Made by a program: the position numbers and the translations under genes
In this document: positions 1 through 9,236 of the stretch, piece by piece
Layout of the letters: the number at the start of each line of letters is the position of its first letter
Numbering within the stretch: position 1 is the first letter of the stretch
Source: Arthrobacter sp. zg-Y1171
GTDB taxonomy: Bacteria > Actinomycetota > Actinomycetes > Actinomycetales > Micrococcaceae
Length of the DNA: 64,000 nt
Assembly: GCF_025244845.1 (NCBI RefSeq)
Contig: NZ_CP104264.1
Span: 1,550,001-1,614,000, forward strand
Direction of reading: 5' to 3'
The notes under the pieces: generated by a model
What the model was told of the DNA's origin: nothing
What the model saw: only the letters and a program-made list of their open reading frames with translations
Database searches by the model: none

Positions 1-374
1 TGCTGGGCGCAGGCATCCCCGAGGCTGTTGCTGAGGGGTATCGGTTGAATCTTCCCCTGCGCACCATCAGCGGGGTGGAACGCACCATGGTGGATCCCCT
101 CGTGCGGCTGGACAACCCGGCCCTGGTGGTCGAAGCGGTCAAGCTGGCCGAGGACGGTTCCGGTGACGTTATTGTGCGTCTGTATGAGGCCCACGGGACC
201 AGGGCACGGGGGACCCTGACGGCCGGTTTCAGCCATACCGGCGTCACGGAAACCGACCTGCTGGAGCGGCCCCGGGAAAGTTCCGCTCTCCGGCGAGGCG
301 ACGGAAACAACACCGAGCTTGTGCTCCGGCCGTTTGAGCTGGTCACGCTAAGATTTGGTGTCCCCGGCCGGTGA
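1..374 (+). CDS. Alpha-mannosidase, C-terminal end (partial)
   Basis: Only the last ~124 codons are present; the frame is open from base 3 and stops at 372-374. The protein reads LNLPLRTI near its start, then VEAVKLAEDGSGDVIVRLYE and [10 protein letters not shown] at the end. This pattern is typical of the C-terminal beta-sandwich of glycoside hydrolase family 38 alpha-mannosidases, which hydrolyse alpha-mannosidic bonds. The catalytic domain lies off the window, so substrate and activity cannot be judged. The gene runs into a ROK-family sugar regulator with which it overlaps by a few codons, so the two are probably co-transcribed and the regulator may control it. Confidence 0.8.
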   Translation, partial: LGAGIPEAVAEGYRLNLPLRTISGVERTMVDPLVRLDNPALVVEAVKLAEDGSGDVIVRLYEAHGTRARGTLTAGFSHTGVTETDLLERPRESSALRRGDGNNTELVLRPFELVTLRFGVPGR

Positions 375-1656
375 GGCCAAACGTCCAGACGGAGGTTGTG
401 CCCTGAGCGCTACACAGCGATCCGCGATCCGCCGGGGCACCAACCTTCCGCGGATGGGCGGGTTCAACCAAACAGTGGTCCTCGACGCGATCCGGCGCTC
501 TCCCGATGGGCTCAGCCGGGTGGAGTTGGCGGATATTTCAGGGCTCTCCGCACAGACACTGTCCAATATTGCGCGCCGCCTGCTGGACGAGGGGCTCATT
601 CTCGAGTCGGGAAAGATCCAGCTGGGTCCCGGCAAGCCGAGGACACTCCTCACGCTCAATCCCTCGGCACGTTTCGCTATCGGTGTGCACCTTGACCCGG
701 CTGTCATCACTACCGTGATCCTCGACCTGAGCGGCCGGGTGGTTTCCCATTCGGCGCGGCGGACGCCGCAGCCGATGGATGCCGATGCCGTGATCAGCGT
801 GATGGTGGAGGCGGTGTCGGACCTGCTAACGGAAACCGGAGTGGACGTAAGGCGCGTGCTGGGCGTCGGCGTCGCCTCGCCCGGGCCAATAGATTCCGAC
901 CACGGCATTGTGGTCGATCCGCCGCACCTGCTCGGATGGGAACGGGTTCCGTTGCGGAAAGCGCTCAGCACGGCCACGGGCTTCCCCGTCGTGCTCGAAA
1001 AGGATGTTGCCGCTACGGCAGTTGCAGAAATCTGGGGCAGTCACAGCGAGTCGCCGGAAAACTTCATCTTCGTGTACCTGGGCACCGGCATCGGCATGGG
1101 GCTTGTCTCCGGCGGCGCGGTGCTGAGGGGGACGAGCCAGAACGCGGGGGAGGTGGGGCACATCGTCGTCGACCCGGACGGGCCGGTGTGCTTCTGCGGT
1201 CTGCGGGGCTGTGTGGCCGTGACGTGCATGCCGCAGAACCTGGTTGAGGAGGCCGTGCGGGCCGGCGTCCATCCCGGGCCAGTCGACAAAACGGACCCTT
1301 CGGCCGTCGAGGAGGCTTTCCTGGAGCTCTGTGCAAAGGCGCGCCGGGGCGATTCCGGTGCCGGAGCGATCATCGACCGTTCGGCGACGCGTGTGGCCAA
1401 GGCCGTGTCGGTGTTGACGAATGCCCTGGATTTCGACCGCGTGATCTTCGGCGGGCCGTACTGGCCGATGCTCTCCGAGACGTATCTTGCCTTGGTTCCG
1501 GCTGCCCTGCGGAAACTGACCGTCGCTCCACATGCCTCTGACATCCGGGTGGAGGGGACGGCGTTCGGTACGGACGTGGGAGCCATCGGTGCTGCCTGTG
1601 CGGTCTTTGATAATGCTTTTTCACCGGACACCCGGAGCCTGCTGCTCCAGCACTGA
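358..1656 (+). CDS. ROK family transcriptional regulator
   Basis: ROK (repressor, ORF, kinase) protein of about 430 residues. It has an N-terminal winged helix-turn-helix ([20 protein letters not shown]) and a C-terminal sugar-kinase-like domain with LGTGIGMGL and the zinc motif CFCGLRGC preceded by GEVGH. Members bind a sugar or sugar phosphate and control glycan or sugar genes. The tightly coupled upstream mannosidase suggests mannoside control (inference). The start is uncertain: TTG at 355 and GTG at 358 overlap the mannosidase stop but lack a ribosome site, whereas a strong GGAGGT at 391-396 sits 6 bases before an in-frame CTG at 403. The Glu that usually follows the zinc cysteines is replaced (GCVAV), so kinase activity is unlikely. 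Confidence 0.88.
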   Translation: MSPAGEAKRPDGGCALSATQRSAIRRGTNLPRMGGFNQTVVLDAIRRSPDGLSRVELADISGLSAQTLSNIARRLLDEGLILESGKIQLGPGKPRTLLTLNPSARFAIGVHLDPAVITTVILDLSGRVVSHSARRTPQPMDADAVISVMVEAVSDLLTETGVDVRRVLGVGVASPGPIDSDHGIVVDPPHLLGWERVPLRKALSTATGFPVVLEKDVAATAVAEIWGSHSESPENFIFVYLGTGIGMGLVSGGAVLRGTSQNAGEVGHIVVDPDGPVCFCGLRGCVAVTCMPQNLVEEAVRAGVHPGPVDKTDPSAVEEAFLELCAKARRGDSGAGAIIDRSATRVAKAVSVLTNALDFDRVIFGGPYWPMLSETYLALVPAALRKLTVAPHASDIRVEGTAFGTDVGAIGAACAVFDNAFSPDTRSLLLQH

Positions 1657-1738
1657 CAGGTTGCGCCAAGTACAACATGACGAACCACCACGCCCCACGA
1701 TTCCGCCCCACCGGGCGGCACAGCGTACCCTTGTCACT

Positions 1739-2002
1739 GTGAAAACCTTCGAAGACCTCTTTGCCGAGCTGAGCCAGAAAGTTCAGGACCGCCCCGCCGG
1801 GTCACGCACCGTGGCCGAATTCGAGTCGGGCGTGCATGGCATCGGTAAGAAGGTTGTTGAGGAGGCCGCCGAAGTATGGATGGCCGCCGAATACGAATCC
1901 GATGCCGAATGCGCCGAAGAAATCTCCCAGCTGCTCTACCACCTCCAGGTCCTGATGCTGGCCAAAGGCCTGACCCTGCAGGACGTCTACAAGCATCTCT
2001 AG
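1739..2002 (+). CDS. hisE: Phosphoribosyl-ATP pyrophosphatase HisE
   Basis: 87-residue HisE that hydrolyses phosphoribosyl-ATP to phosphoribosyl-AMP, the second step of histidine synthesis. It begins [11 protein letters not shown] and carries the MazG-like helical core [15 protein letters not shown] with acidic metal-binding residues, then [14 protein letters not shown]. The length is normal for stand-alone HisE. The GTG start at 1739 lies only a few bases after a TACCCT hexamer (1726-1731), so the message may be nearly leaderless. hisG follows 97 bp downstream on the same strand. Confidence 0.93.
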   Translation: MKTFEDLFAELSQKVQDRPAGSRTVAEFESGVHGIGKKVVEEAAEVWMAAEYESDAECAEEISQLLYHLQVLMLAKGLTLQDVYKHL

Positions 2003-2099
2003 CCGCGCGCTGAGCCTTCAGCGTGTGGCCCGCCGGTCGAACTACTCCCTTTGCAGTGATGAACTTGCAGCGAAAAAACTTCCAGCGAAAGATGCTCCC

Positions 2100-2942
2100 A
2101 TGCTCCGTGTAGCCGTACCCAACAAGGGTGCCCTGTCCGAATCCGCCTCCGCCATGCTCAACGAGGCGGGCTACCGCCAGCGCCGCGACACCCGCGAACT
2201 GGTCATGGTGGACCCCGATAACGACGTCGAATTCTTCTTCCTCCGCCCCCGGGACATTGCCGTCTACGTCGGCGCGGGAACGCTCGACGTCGGCATCACC
2301 GGCCGCGACCTGTTCCTGGACGCGCAGGTGGACGCCGAAGAACTGATGAACCTCGGCTTCGGCGCCTCCACCTTCCGCTTCGCCGGCCCGGTGGGGGACT
2401 TCTCCTCCATCGACCAGCTCGAAGGCAAGCGCCTGGCCACCAGCTACGACGGCCTGCTGCGCTCCTACCTGTCCGAACGCGGCATCAACGCCTCCGTGGT
2501 CCGGCTTGACGGCGCCGTGGAATCCTCCGTGCGCCTCGGCGTCGCCGACGCGATTGCCGACGTCGTTGAAACCGGCACCACCCTCCGTGCCGCCGGGATG
2601 GAAATCTTCGGCGAACCGATCCTGAAGTCCGAGGCCGTGCTGATCGGCCGCAAGGGTGCCAGCCCCGCCGGCGTCGACGTGCTGATCCGCCGCCTGCGCG
2701 GCGTCCTGGTCGCCCGGCAGTACGTGATGATGGACTACGACGTCCGCAAGGACCTCGTGGACGAGGCGGCCGCGCTGACCCCGGGCCTGGAATCGCCCAC
2801 CGTCTCCCCGCTGCAGAACAGCGACTGGGTGGCCGTGCGCTCCATGATCAAGAAGTCGGACACCAACCGGATCATGGACGAGCTCTACGACATCGGCGCC
2901 CGCGCCATCCTGGTCAGCAGCATCCACGCCTGCCGGATCTAG
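2100..2942 (+). CDS. hisG: ATP phosphoribosyltransferase HisG (long form)
   Basis: 280-residue enzyme joining ATP and PRPP, the committed and feedback-inhibited first step of histidine synthesis. It starts [14 protein letters not shown]. The PRPP loop is visible as [14 protein letters not shown]. The extra C-terminal ~80 residues (ending [14 protein letters not shown]) form the regulatory domain of the long HisG type, which binds histidine and does not need HisZ. The ATG at 2100 fits the family start; an open frame continues upstream to about 2025 but gives no conserved sequence. hisF follows after 15 bp. Confidence 0.95.
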   Translation: MLRVAVPNKGALSESASAMLNEAGYRQRRDTRELVMVDPDNDVEFFFLRPRDIAVYVGAGTLDVGITGRDLFLDAQVDAEELMNLGFGASTFRFAGPVGDFSSIDQLEGKRLATSYDGLLRSYLSERGINASVVRLDGAVESSVRLGVADAIADVVETGTTLRAAGMEIFGEPILKSEAVLIGRKGASPAGVDVLIRRLRGVLVARQYVMMDYDVRKDLVDEAAALTPGLESPTVSPLQNSDWVAVRSMIKKSDTNRIMDELYDIGARAILVSSIHACRI

Positions 2943-2957
2943 GGAAGGGGACACGCC

Positions 2958-3728
2958 ATGAGTGTTGCCATCCGCGTTATCCCCTGCCTGGACGTCGACG
3001 CCGGCCGAGTGGTCAAGGGGATCAACTTCGAAGGCCTGCGTGACGCCGGCGATCCGGTGGAGCTCGCGCACCGCTATGACCGTGCCGGGGCCGACGAACT
3101 GACCTTCCTCGACGTCACCGCATCCTCCGGCAACCGCGACACCACGTTCGACGTCGTCGCCCGCACCGCCGAAGAGGTCTTCATTCCGCTGACCGTCGGC
3201 GGGGGAGTGCGCACCATCGCGGACGTGGACCGGCTGCTGCGCTACGGCGCGGACAAGGCCTCCATCAACACCGCCGCCGTCGCCCGCCCCGGCGTGATTG
3301 ACGAAATCACCCGGCACTTCGGCTCGCAGGTGCTGACGCTGTCCGTGGACGCCCGGCGCACGCACGACGGCGCCACGCCGTCAGGTTTCGAGGTCACCAC
3401 CCACGGCGGGCGTACCGGCACCGGAATCGACGCCGTCGCCTGGGCGAAGGAGGCGGCCGACCGCGGCGTGGGCGAGATCCTGCTGAACTCCATCGACGCC
3501 GACGGCACCCGTGAGGGCTTCGACATCGAGATGATCAAGGCCGTCCGCGCCGCAGTTGACGTGCCGCTGATCGCCTCCGGCGGGGCCGGCAAGCCCGAGC
3601 ACTTCCCGGCCGCCGTGATTGCCGGGGCCGACGCCGTCCTGGCCGCCTCGGTGTTCCACTTCGGCCCGGACGACGCGATTCATCAGGTCAAACAGGCCAT
3701 CCGCGACGCCGGGTTCGACGTCCGCTAG
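2958..3728 (+). CDS. hisF: Imidazole glycerol phosphate synthase subunit HisF
   Basis: 256-residue TIM-barrel cyclase subunit. With HisH it uses ammonia to convert PRFAR into imidazole glycerol phosphate and AICAR. The N-terminus [15 protein letters not shown] holds the first catalytic Asp (residue 12), LSVDARR the second, and LIASGGAG the phosphate loop. Full length. A good ribosome site (GGGAAGGGG) precedes the ATG. hisH, hisA/priA, hisB, hisC and hisD are not in the window, and hisI comes only 7.4 kb later. Confidence 0.95.
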   Translation: MSVAIRVIPCLDVDAGRVVKGINFEGLRDAGDPVELAHRYDRAGADELTFLDVTASSGNRDTTFDVVARTAEEVFIPLTVGGGVRTIADVDRLLRYGADKASINTAAVARPGVIDEITRHFGSQVLTLSVDARRTHDGATPSGFEVTTHGGRTGTGIDAVAWAKEAADRGVGEILLNSIDADGTREGFDIEMIKAVRAAVDVPLIASGGAGKPEHFPAAVIAGADAVLAASVFHFGPDDAIHQVKQAIRDAGFDVR

Positions 3729-3734
3729 CAGCAG

Positions 3735-4850
3735 CTAGCGTGTCGAGGCCACGAAGATCTGGGCCGGCCCCGTGAACGTGGCCGTCACGGGTTCCCCGGC
3801 GTACAGGATCTTCTCTTCGGGCTCCATGTCCGCCGTAACCTCATCCATGGTGATGGCAGCGGGTTCCATTGCAGCCAGCACCACGCTGAACGGCCCCAGG
3901 CGGACGGGCTTTGGATCATCGCCCACGACCACCCGCCGCAGGTCCATGTCGTCGCTCCAGAGCGGAATGCGCTGCTCGCCGTCGCCGACGTCGAGCACGG
4001 GCAGGGGAGAAGGCTGCGGCTGTCCGTCCGCCGTTAGGAGCTGCAGTTCGCACAGGTCCACGTACCCGTTGGCCAGGCCGGCCTGCAGCGCATTATCGGA
4101 AGTGCCCATAACCAGCACTGCCTGGCCGGACAGATAGGTATGCAGGCACCCGGGCGGGATTACGGCTGCCTGCCCGGGTTCCAGCTCAATCAACTTCATG
4201 CAGACAGCCAGCAGGATGCCCCGGTCGTGGGGGAAAAGCTGCTGCAGCCGACGTACGACGGTGGCCGCCTCGGCGGCCGGTCCTTCAACGTTCCGGGCCC
4301 GGTCCACAGCGTTGGCTGTTTCCCGCAGTGCAGCTGCGGTTTCCCCTGCCGACATGCGCAGTACGGAGTGGATGACGGTCTCATGGCGGAAGCGGAGGTA
4401 CGAACCCAGCCAGGGCAGTTCCAGCCCCGAAGCGATGGCCCGCAGTTCTTCCATTGGCCGTTCCCCGGCAAGCACGCGCAGGGGCGTGAGGGCTACGGCC
4501 ACCTCACACTTCGGGTTGCGGTCCTTATAGTTACGGTTTCGAGCGCCCAGCGGCACGCCCCGGGCCTGTTCCCGAACGAAACCCGCCAGTGCCTGCTCCC
4601 AGTGCGGGTGCAGCATGATCGGCGGCGGAACAACGGCGTCCAAGACGCAGAGGCGGAAGGGAAACGGAGAGCCGGTTCCGGCTTCCGGATGGGGGACTTC
4701 GACCGGCCGATCTCCGGCGAACCGCTCCAGCGTTTGCCGGTAGGTCGAGGGATCCCAGTCAATCAGCAGGCCGCGGGAGGCCAGCGGCAAAAGCCGGCGG
4801 GCGGTTCCTACGGACCGTGACAGGGCAGAATCACTACGCGCGAGGGTCAC
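3735..4850 (-). CDS. Degenerate mannose-6-phosphate isomerase-like protein
   Basis: 371 residues resembling class I phosphomannose isomerase (ManA cupin): NYKDRNPKCEVAVALTPL (about 107-124) and IPPGCLHTYLSG (about 231-242). Several catalytic positions are altered. The usual Q-x-H metal motif reads PIMLHP (Met79, His81), the conserved Lys before it is Cys, and the usual SDN-x-LRGGLT reads SDNALQAGLA, losing the catalytic Arg (Gln256). The N-terminal YxWGS region is missing. It is therefore probably not a working isomerase; a sugar-binding or relic role is possible. It ends 6 bp from the convergent hisF stop, and the GTG start at 4850 has no clear ribosome site. Confidence 0.7.
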   Translation of the reverse strand: MTLARSDSALSRSVGTARRLLPLASRGLLIDWDPSTYRQTLERFAGDRPVEVPHPEAGTGSPFPFRLCVLDAVVPPPIMLHPHWEQALAGFVREQARGVPLGARNRNYKDRNPKCEVAVALTPLRVLAGERPMEELRAIASGLELPWLGSYLRFRHETVIHSVLRMSAGETAAALRETANAVDRARNVEGPAAEAATVVRRLQQLFPHDRGILLAVCMKLIELEPGQAAVIPPGCLHTYLSGQAVLVMGTSDNALQAGLANGYVDLCELQLLTADGQPQPSPLPVLDVGDGEQRIPLWSDDMDLRRVVVGDDPKPVRLGPFSVVLAAMEPAAITMDEVTADMEPEEKILYAGEPVTATFTGPAQIFVASTR

Positions 4851-4995
4851 TTACATCACCAGAATGGGACAAAGACGAAGCTATTGGGGGGACCGGAGGG
4901 TCCGACCGGCACACAACCAGTCTTTTAATTGTAGGCATTCCTGCCGCAGACTCGAATTGACCCTGATCGCCGTTATCAGGCAGGGCTAACCGCTC

Positions 4996-5589
4996 CTACG
5001 CCCGCGCCTGGACGAGGTTGGCGAAGGGCAGCCTGCCGTAAGCCCGTCGGAACTCCGCCTGGTACTCCGCGAGGGCCGGGTTGAGCGCGTCGGGCGGCAG
5101 TTCCTTCCACGCCACCAGAAGATCCTCTGCATCGAGCAGCTGCCAAATCAGCCGACCGTCCCAGTGCCCCGGCGGCTTTCCCCTGCCGAAGTCCACGAAT
5201 TCGGAGATCTGCCGTCGCAGACCGCGGTTGCCCTGGCTGCCGGCGCTGGCCTTGCCGAGAAACAGCACGTCGGCATCCGCCACCCATTCGACGGCGAGCT
5301 CATCCCGGGACAGGGTTGGCTTCTTCTTTTTGAACACCCCGGCCGTGCTTTCCTTGAGGAACCGCGGTTCGAACCCCTCGGGCCGAAGTACGGCGAAAAT
5401 GCCCTGACGCTGCGGGATCCGGTTGATGTCCAGACCGTCGATGGGGCGGAAACCGGTGAAGCCGTCATCCTTGAGTGATTTCTTGTTCAACGGGTTCGGG
5501 TTCCTAGCAGTGAAGTGGGGCGGGTGCCCACCAATGATATCCGGACGCCCCGGCTGTCGCACTCGGTAACCTTCGTGTTCACAGGCCAC
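4996..5589 (-). CDS. Hypothetical protein with GIY-YIG-like pattern
   Basis: Unrecognised protein of 197 residues from GTG 5589, or 164 from an in-frame TTG at 5490 that follows an AGGAA and begins LNKKSLKDDGF. The second start is likelier because the preceding 33 residues look non-conserved. The core reads QGIFAVLRP, then VLFLGKASAGSQGNRGLRRQ and a GHWDGRLIWQL stretch. The spacing of GIF, LFLGKA and an Arg-rich helix resembles a GIY-YIG nuclease fold, but the catalytic tyrosines are replaced, so function is unknown. It may share a control region with the divergent MFS gene at 5622. Confidence 0.6.
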   Translation of the reverse strand: MACEHEGYRVRQPGRPDIIGGHPPHFTARNPNPLNKKSLKDDGFTGFRPIDGLDINRIPQRQGIFAVLRPEGFEPRFLKESTAGVFKKKKPTLSRDELAVEWVADADVLFLGKASAGSQGNRGLRRQISEFVDFGRGKPPGHWDGRLIWQLLDAEDLLVAWKELPPDALNPALAEYQAEFRRAYGRLPFANLVQARA

Positions 5590-5621
5590 AATGGGTCCTG
5601 TTACTCCACGAAGGGATAAGC

Positions 5622-6833
5622 GTGCGCTCCACCGCCGGGCCGGGTCTGCTGTTTGTGCTGGTCTGCGCCATGGGCGCCGGCCCGATGATGAACTACGGAC
5701 TCTCCGCCACCAGCACGCTGATCATGGCGGACCTGCGGATCAGCGATGCACAGTTCGGACTTCTGGCCGCGACCTGTTTCGCCGGGGCAGCGGTGTCCTC
5801 CATGTGGCTGGGCCGGTTGAGCGACCGGATCAGCGCCCGCTCCCAACTGCTGATCATCTTCGGCGGCACCGCACTGGCCCTGGGCTTCGCCGCGTTGTCC
5901 GGCAACTACCTGTGGCTGCTGGCCGCCGTCCTGCTCTCCGGCCCCGCCCAGGCCATCTCCAACCCCACCACCAACCGCATCATCATCCACGCCGTCGAAC
6001 CCGGCAAACGGCCCGGCTGGATGGGGATCAAGCAGTCCGGCGTACAGGCCAGCCAGCTGTTCTCCAGTCTCTTCTTCCCGGCAGCCGCCCTTGTCGCCGG
6101 GTGGCGCGGAGCCGCCGTCGGCACCGTCGCGGTCCTGCTCCTCCTGCTGGCCTACGCGTGGTTCCGGCTGCCGTCCGAACCACGGCTCCCGGCACCGCGG
6201 GGGCCCGGGCAGCCCGCGGACCGGAAGTTCCCCGCTGCGGTCTGGCTGCTGGCCGCGTTTGCGCTGTTTTCCGGTGCGGGCATGCAGGCAACCAACGTCT
6301 ACCTGCCCCTGTTCGCGCAGCGGGAGATCGGATTCTCGCTGCTGATGGGCGGCGTCACCGCGGCGGTGGCCGGCGTCGTCGGCGTGACCTCCCGGGTGCT
6401 CTGGGGCCGGCGGATGGCCGACGGCGTCCGCGCCTCCACCCTGCTGCTGATCCTCGCTGCCGGGGCGGTCTGCGGCGCAGCCCTGCTCCTTGCCGCCGGA
6501 CAGACCGGAGTGCCGCTGCTGCTGTGGTCCGGCGTCGTCTTCCACGGCGCCTCCGTACTGGGCGTGAACGTGGTGGTGATGGCCGGCGTGCTGCGCGAGG
6601 TTCCCCGGGAACGGGTGGGCGCGGCGTCCGGGGCCGTCTCGCTGGGCATGTACTCCGGTTTTGCGCTGGGGCCGCTGGCCATGGGCCTGCTGCTCCAATA
6701 CTCCGGCGGCTTCCTCGCCGGGTGGCTGTCCATTGGCGCGGCTTACCTGGTCTGCGGCGGCATCGGTCTGGCGTACCGGCGGCTGGGCTCGAAGCGGGCC
6801 GGATCCGCCGCGGTCGGAACCCCGCGGAAATAA
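5622..6833 (+). CDS. MFS transporter
   Basis: 403-residue major facilitator with about 12 hydrophobic segments. The loop 2-3 signature WLGRLSDRISAR and the TM4-5 region NPTTNRIIIHAVEPGKRPGW resemble the CynX/NimT and related drug or anion carriers. The substrate cannot be told from sequence. GTG start at 5622 after AAGGGATAAGC. It stands alone: the neighbour upstream is divergent and the dehydrogenase downstream begins after 66 bp. Confidence 0.85.
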   Translation: MRSTAGPGLLFVLVCAMGAGPMMNYGLSATSTLIMADLRISDAQFGLLAATCFAGAAVSSMWLGRLSDRISARSQLLIIFGGTALALGFAALSGNYLWLLAAVLLSGPAQAISNPTTNRIIIHAVEPGKRPGWMGIKQSGVQASQLFSSLFFPAAALVAGWRGAAVGTVAVLLLLLAYAWFRLPSEPRLPAPRGPGQPADRKFPAAVWLLAAFALFSGAGMQATNVYLPLFAQREIGFSLLMGGVTAAVAGVVGVTSRVLWGRRMADGVRASTLLLILAAGAVCGAALLLAAGQTGVPLLLWSGVVFHGASVLGVNVVVMAGVLREVPRERVGAASGAVSLGMYSGFALGPLAMGLLLQYSGGFLAGWLSIGAAYLVCGGIGLAYRRLGSKRAGSAAVGTPRK

Positions 6834-6899
6834 ACGACGCCGGATCGGACTTGTGCTTTAAGTGCCCTATGGCACTGTTCCCCCACAGCTTGGAGAAAT

Positions 6900-7940
6900 A
6901 TGACAACCGCACGCGCCTACGCAGCCACCTCCGCCACCGATCCGCTGGTCCCCACCACGATCGAACGCCGCGAGGTCGGCCCGCATGACGTCCTCATCGA
7001 CATCGCCTATGCCGGTGTCTGCCACTCGGACATCCACACCGTCCGCGGCGAATGGGGACCCATCGCGTACCCGCAGGTCGTCGGGCACGAAATCGTGGGA
7101 ACCGTGGCCGAGGTCGGCTCCGACGTCACCGCGCACAAGGTCGGCGACCGCGTGGGCGTGGGCTGCATGGTCAACTCCTGCGGCGAATGCGAAAACTGCC
7201 GGGCCGGCATGGAGAACTACTGCCTGAACGGCAACGTCGGCACCTACGCCAGCAAGGACCGCGACGGCACCATCACCCAGGGCGGCTACGCCACCTCCGT
7301 CGTCGTGAATGACGGCTTCGTGCTCCGCGTTCCGGAAAGCATTCCGTATGAAGCAGCCGCTCCGCTGCTCTGCGCAGGCATCACCACCTACTCGCCCCTC
7401 GCCCACTGGAACGCAGGGCCGGGCAAGCGGGTCGCCGTCGTCGGCATGGGCGGACTCGGCCACATGGCCGTCAAGATCGCCGTCGCGATGGGCGCCGAGG
7501 TCACCGTGCTGTCCCAGACGCTGAGCAAGCAGGAAGACGGCCTGCGTTTCGGTGCCGAGCACTACTACGCCACCAGCTGTGAGAGCACGTTCGAGAAGCT
7601 CGCGAACACGTTCGACCTGATCATCAACACGGTCAGCGCCCCGATCGACCTGCAGCAGTACCTGTCCCTGCTGCGCCTGGACGGCACCATGGTCAGCGTG
7701 GGTGCTCCGCCCGAGGCACTGCCCATCTCGGTCTTCACCCTGATGAGCAAGCGCCGCTCCTACGCGGCCTCCAACATCGGCGGCATCAGCGAAACCCAGG
7801 AAATGCTGGACTTCTGCGCCGAGCACAACATTGCTCCGGAGATCGAGCTGATCAAGGCCGAGGACATCAACACCGCGTACGAGCGTGTGCTGAAGTCCGA
7901 CGTCCGCTACCGGTTCGTCATTGATGCGGCGACTATCTAG
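6900..7940 (+). CDS. Zinc-dependent alcohol dehydrogenase (cinnamyl/AdhC type)
   Basis: 346-residue medium-chain dehydrogenase of the YahK/AdhC cinnamyl-alcohol group, which usually reduces aldehydes with NADPH. Catalytic zinc ligands lie in GVCHSDIH and VVGHEIVG. The structural zinc site is complete ([15 protein letters not shown]). The Rossmann glycine motif is [11 protein letters not shown]. Full length, ATG start with TTGGAGAAAT upstream. Transcription probably ends at the hairpin just downstream. Confidence 0.92.
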   Translation: MTTARAYAATSATDPLVPTTIERREVGPHDVLIDIAYAGVCHSDIHTVRGEWGPIAYPQVVGHEIVGTVAEVGSDVTAHKVGDRVGVGCMVNSCGECENCRAGMENYCLNGNVGTYASKDRDGTITQGGYATSVVVNDGFVLRVPESIPYEAAAPLLCAGITTYSPLAHWNAGPGKRVAVVGMGGLGHMAVKIAVAMGAEVTVLSQTLSKQEDGLRFGAEHYYATSCESTFEKLANTFDLIINTVSAPIDLQQYLSLLRLDGTMVSVGAPPEALPISVFTLMSKRRSYAASNIGGISETQEMLDFCAEHNIAPEIELIKAEDINTAYERVLKSDVRYRFVIDAATI

Positions 7941-7961
7941 TTCGTAGCTGTTTCTGTCGGC

Positions 7962-7993
7962 AAGGGCGCTCCGCCGGTTGGTGGGGCGCCCTT
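7962..7993 (+). terminator. Stem-loop terminator after the alcohol dehydrogenase
   Basis: AAGGGCGCTCC pairs with GGGGCGCCCTT across a 10-base loop, 22 bp after the stop codon. The T-tract is weak. Confidence 0.6.
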
Positions 7994-8046
7994 GCTGTTG
8001 GCCAGGCGCGCTTGGTCCCTGTACTAAGGGGCCTTCCCATCCCACC

Positions 8047-8052
8047 TATAAT
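8047..8052 (+). promoter_or_regulatory. -10 element for a leaderless transcript
   Basis: A perfect TATAAT ends 7 bases before an ATG at 8059, the spacing expected if transcription starts on that A. No convincing -35 box at the usual distance; TTGGTC at 8012-8017 is too far away. Confidence 0.55.
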
Positions 8053-8058
8053 TGCATC

Positions 8059-8133
8059 ATGCCAATTCTGCGTCTCGAGGGCGCCACCTACGAACATCCG
8101 CCCGTCCCGCACCAGCATGGAGCCGCACTGTGA
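8059..8133 (+). CDS. Leaderless 24-codon upstream ORF (putative leader peptide)
   Basis: ATG at 8059 opens 24 codons (starts MPILRLEGATYEHPP, ends HQHGAAL). The TGA at 8131-8133 overlaps the GTG start (8130-8132) of the DUF808 gene as GTGA. The ATG lies where a transcript from the TATAAT at 8047-8052 would begin, so it could be translated as a leaderless message. The ribosome site of the downstream gene (GGAG, 8119-8122) lies inside this ORF, which suggests translational coupling. It has no recognised relatives and could be coincidental. Confidence 0.45.
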   Translation: MPILRLEGATYEHPPVPHQHGAAL

Positions 8134-9149
8134 GCGGCGGGCTCGTTGCCCTGCTGGACGACGTCGCTGCGCTGGCACGGATAGCCGCCGCCTCGGTGGA
8201 CGACATCGCGGCAGGAGCGGCGAAAGCGGGAGCCAAGGCGGCCGGCGTCGTCATCGATGATGCCGCCGTGACGCCGCAGTACGTGTCCGGTGCGGACCCG
8301 TCCCGTGAACTGCCGATGATCAAGCGCATCTTCTGGGGCTCGCTCCGGAACAAGCTTCTGTTCATCCTGCCGGCACTGCTGTTGATCAGCGCTTTCATTC
8401 CAGTCATCATCCCGTTCATTCTCATGCTGGGAGGCACGTACCTCTGCTACGAGGGTGCGGAGAAGGTCTGGCACAAGTTCTTCGGCCATCATGAGGACAA
8501 GGAGGCGCCGGCGGTAGAGCGAGGGCCCGACGCCGAGTCCAAGGTAGTCAAGGGAGCCATCACCACGGACTTCATCCTGTCCTGCGAGATCATGGTGATC
8601 TCGATGAACGAGGTCGGCGACGCGTCCATCTGGGTCCGGGCGATCATCCTCGTTGTTGTGGCTATTGCCATCACGATCCTCGTCTACGGGGCCGTTGGGC
8701 TGATCGTTAAGATGGACGACATTGGCCTGCACCTGGCCAAGAAGGAATCAGCAGGATCCCAGCGTGTCGGCGGGCTCCTGGTTCGGGGCATGCCTGCCGT
8801 ACTGGCGGCCATCACCTTCGTGGGAACCATCGCCATGCTCTGGGTAGGCGGACACATCATGCTGGTCGGTGTTTCCGACCTTGGCTGGCATGCACCGTAT
8901 GACCTGGTCCATGCGCTGGAACACCCCGTGGCAGGCCTTGCCGTGGTGGGAGGATTCCTCGGCTGGCTCGTGAACACGCTCTGCTCAGCCGTCGTCGGAC
9001 TGGTCTGGGGCCTGGTTGTCATGGCGATTCTGCACCCGCTGAAAAAGGTGCTGCCCTTCGGTAAGAAGGACGGACATAACGAAGGTGATACCCGGGCGGC
9101 AGCAGCCGGGCACAGCCCGGAGAAGCCGGACGCCGATCCCGCCGGCTAA
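8130..9149 (+). CDS. DUF808 family membrane protein (YedI-like)
   Basis: 339 residues from GTG 8130. The N-terminus GGLVALLDDVAALARIAAAS and the following AKAAGVVIDDAAVTPQYV are diagnostic of DUF808/YedI inner-membrane proteins, whose function is unknown. About seven to nine hydrophobic segments follow, and the C-terminal tail is charged (KKDGHNEGDTRAAAAGHSPE). GGAG 7 bases upstream acts as ribosome site. The start overlaps the stop of a short upstream ORF. A strong bidirectional terminator follows. Confidence 0.88.
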   Translation: MSGGLVALLDDVAALARIAAASVDDIAAGAAKAGAKAAGVVIDDAAVTPQYVSGADPSRELPMIKRIFWGSLRNKLLFILPALLLISAFIPVIIPFILMLGGTYLCYEGAEKVWHKFFGHHEDKEAPAVERGPDAESKVVKGAITTDFILSCEIMVISMNEVGDASIWVRAIILVVVAIAITILVYGAVGLIVKMDDIGLHLAKKESAGSQRVGGLLVRGMPAVLAAITFVGTIAMLWVGGHIMLVGVSDLGWHAPYDLVHALEHPVAGLAVVGGFLGWLVNTLCSAVVGLVWGLVVMAILHPLKKVLPFGKKDGHNEGDTRAAAAGHSPEKPDADPAG

Positions 9150-9165
9150 CCTCGGCTCCGATCTC

Positions 9166-9203
9166 AAAGGGGCGGCCCCCTCACTAAGGGGGCCGCCCCT
9201 TTT
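9166..9203. terminator. Bidirectional terminator
   Basis: A near-perfect stem (AAGGGGCGGCCCCCT pairing with AGGGGGCCGCCCCTT) with a short CACTA-type loop, A-rich on the left and TTTT on the right. It lies between the convergent DUF808 and DHFR-like genes and can serve both. Confidence 0.85.
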
Positions 9204-9236
9204 GCATGCCTGCGGGCCTCTCGGCCCAGGAGCAGA

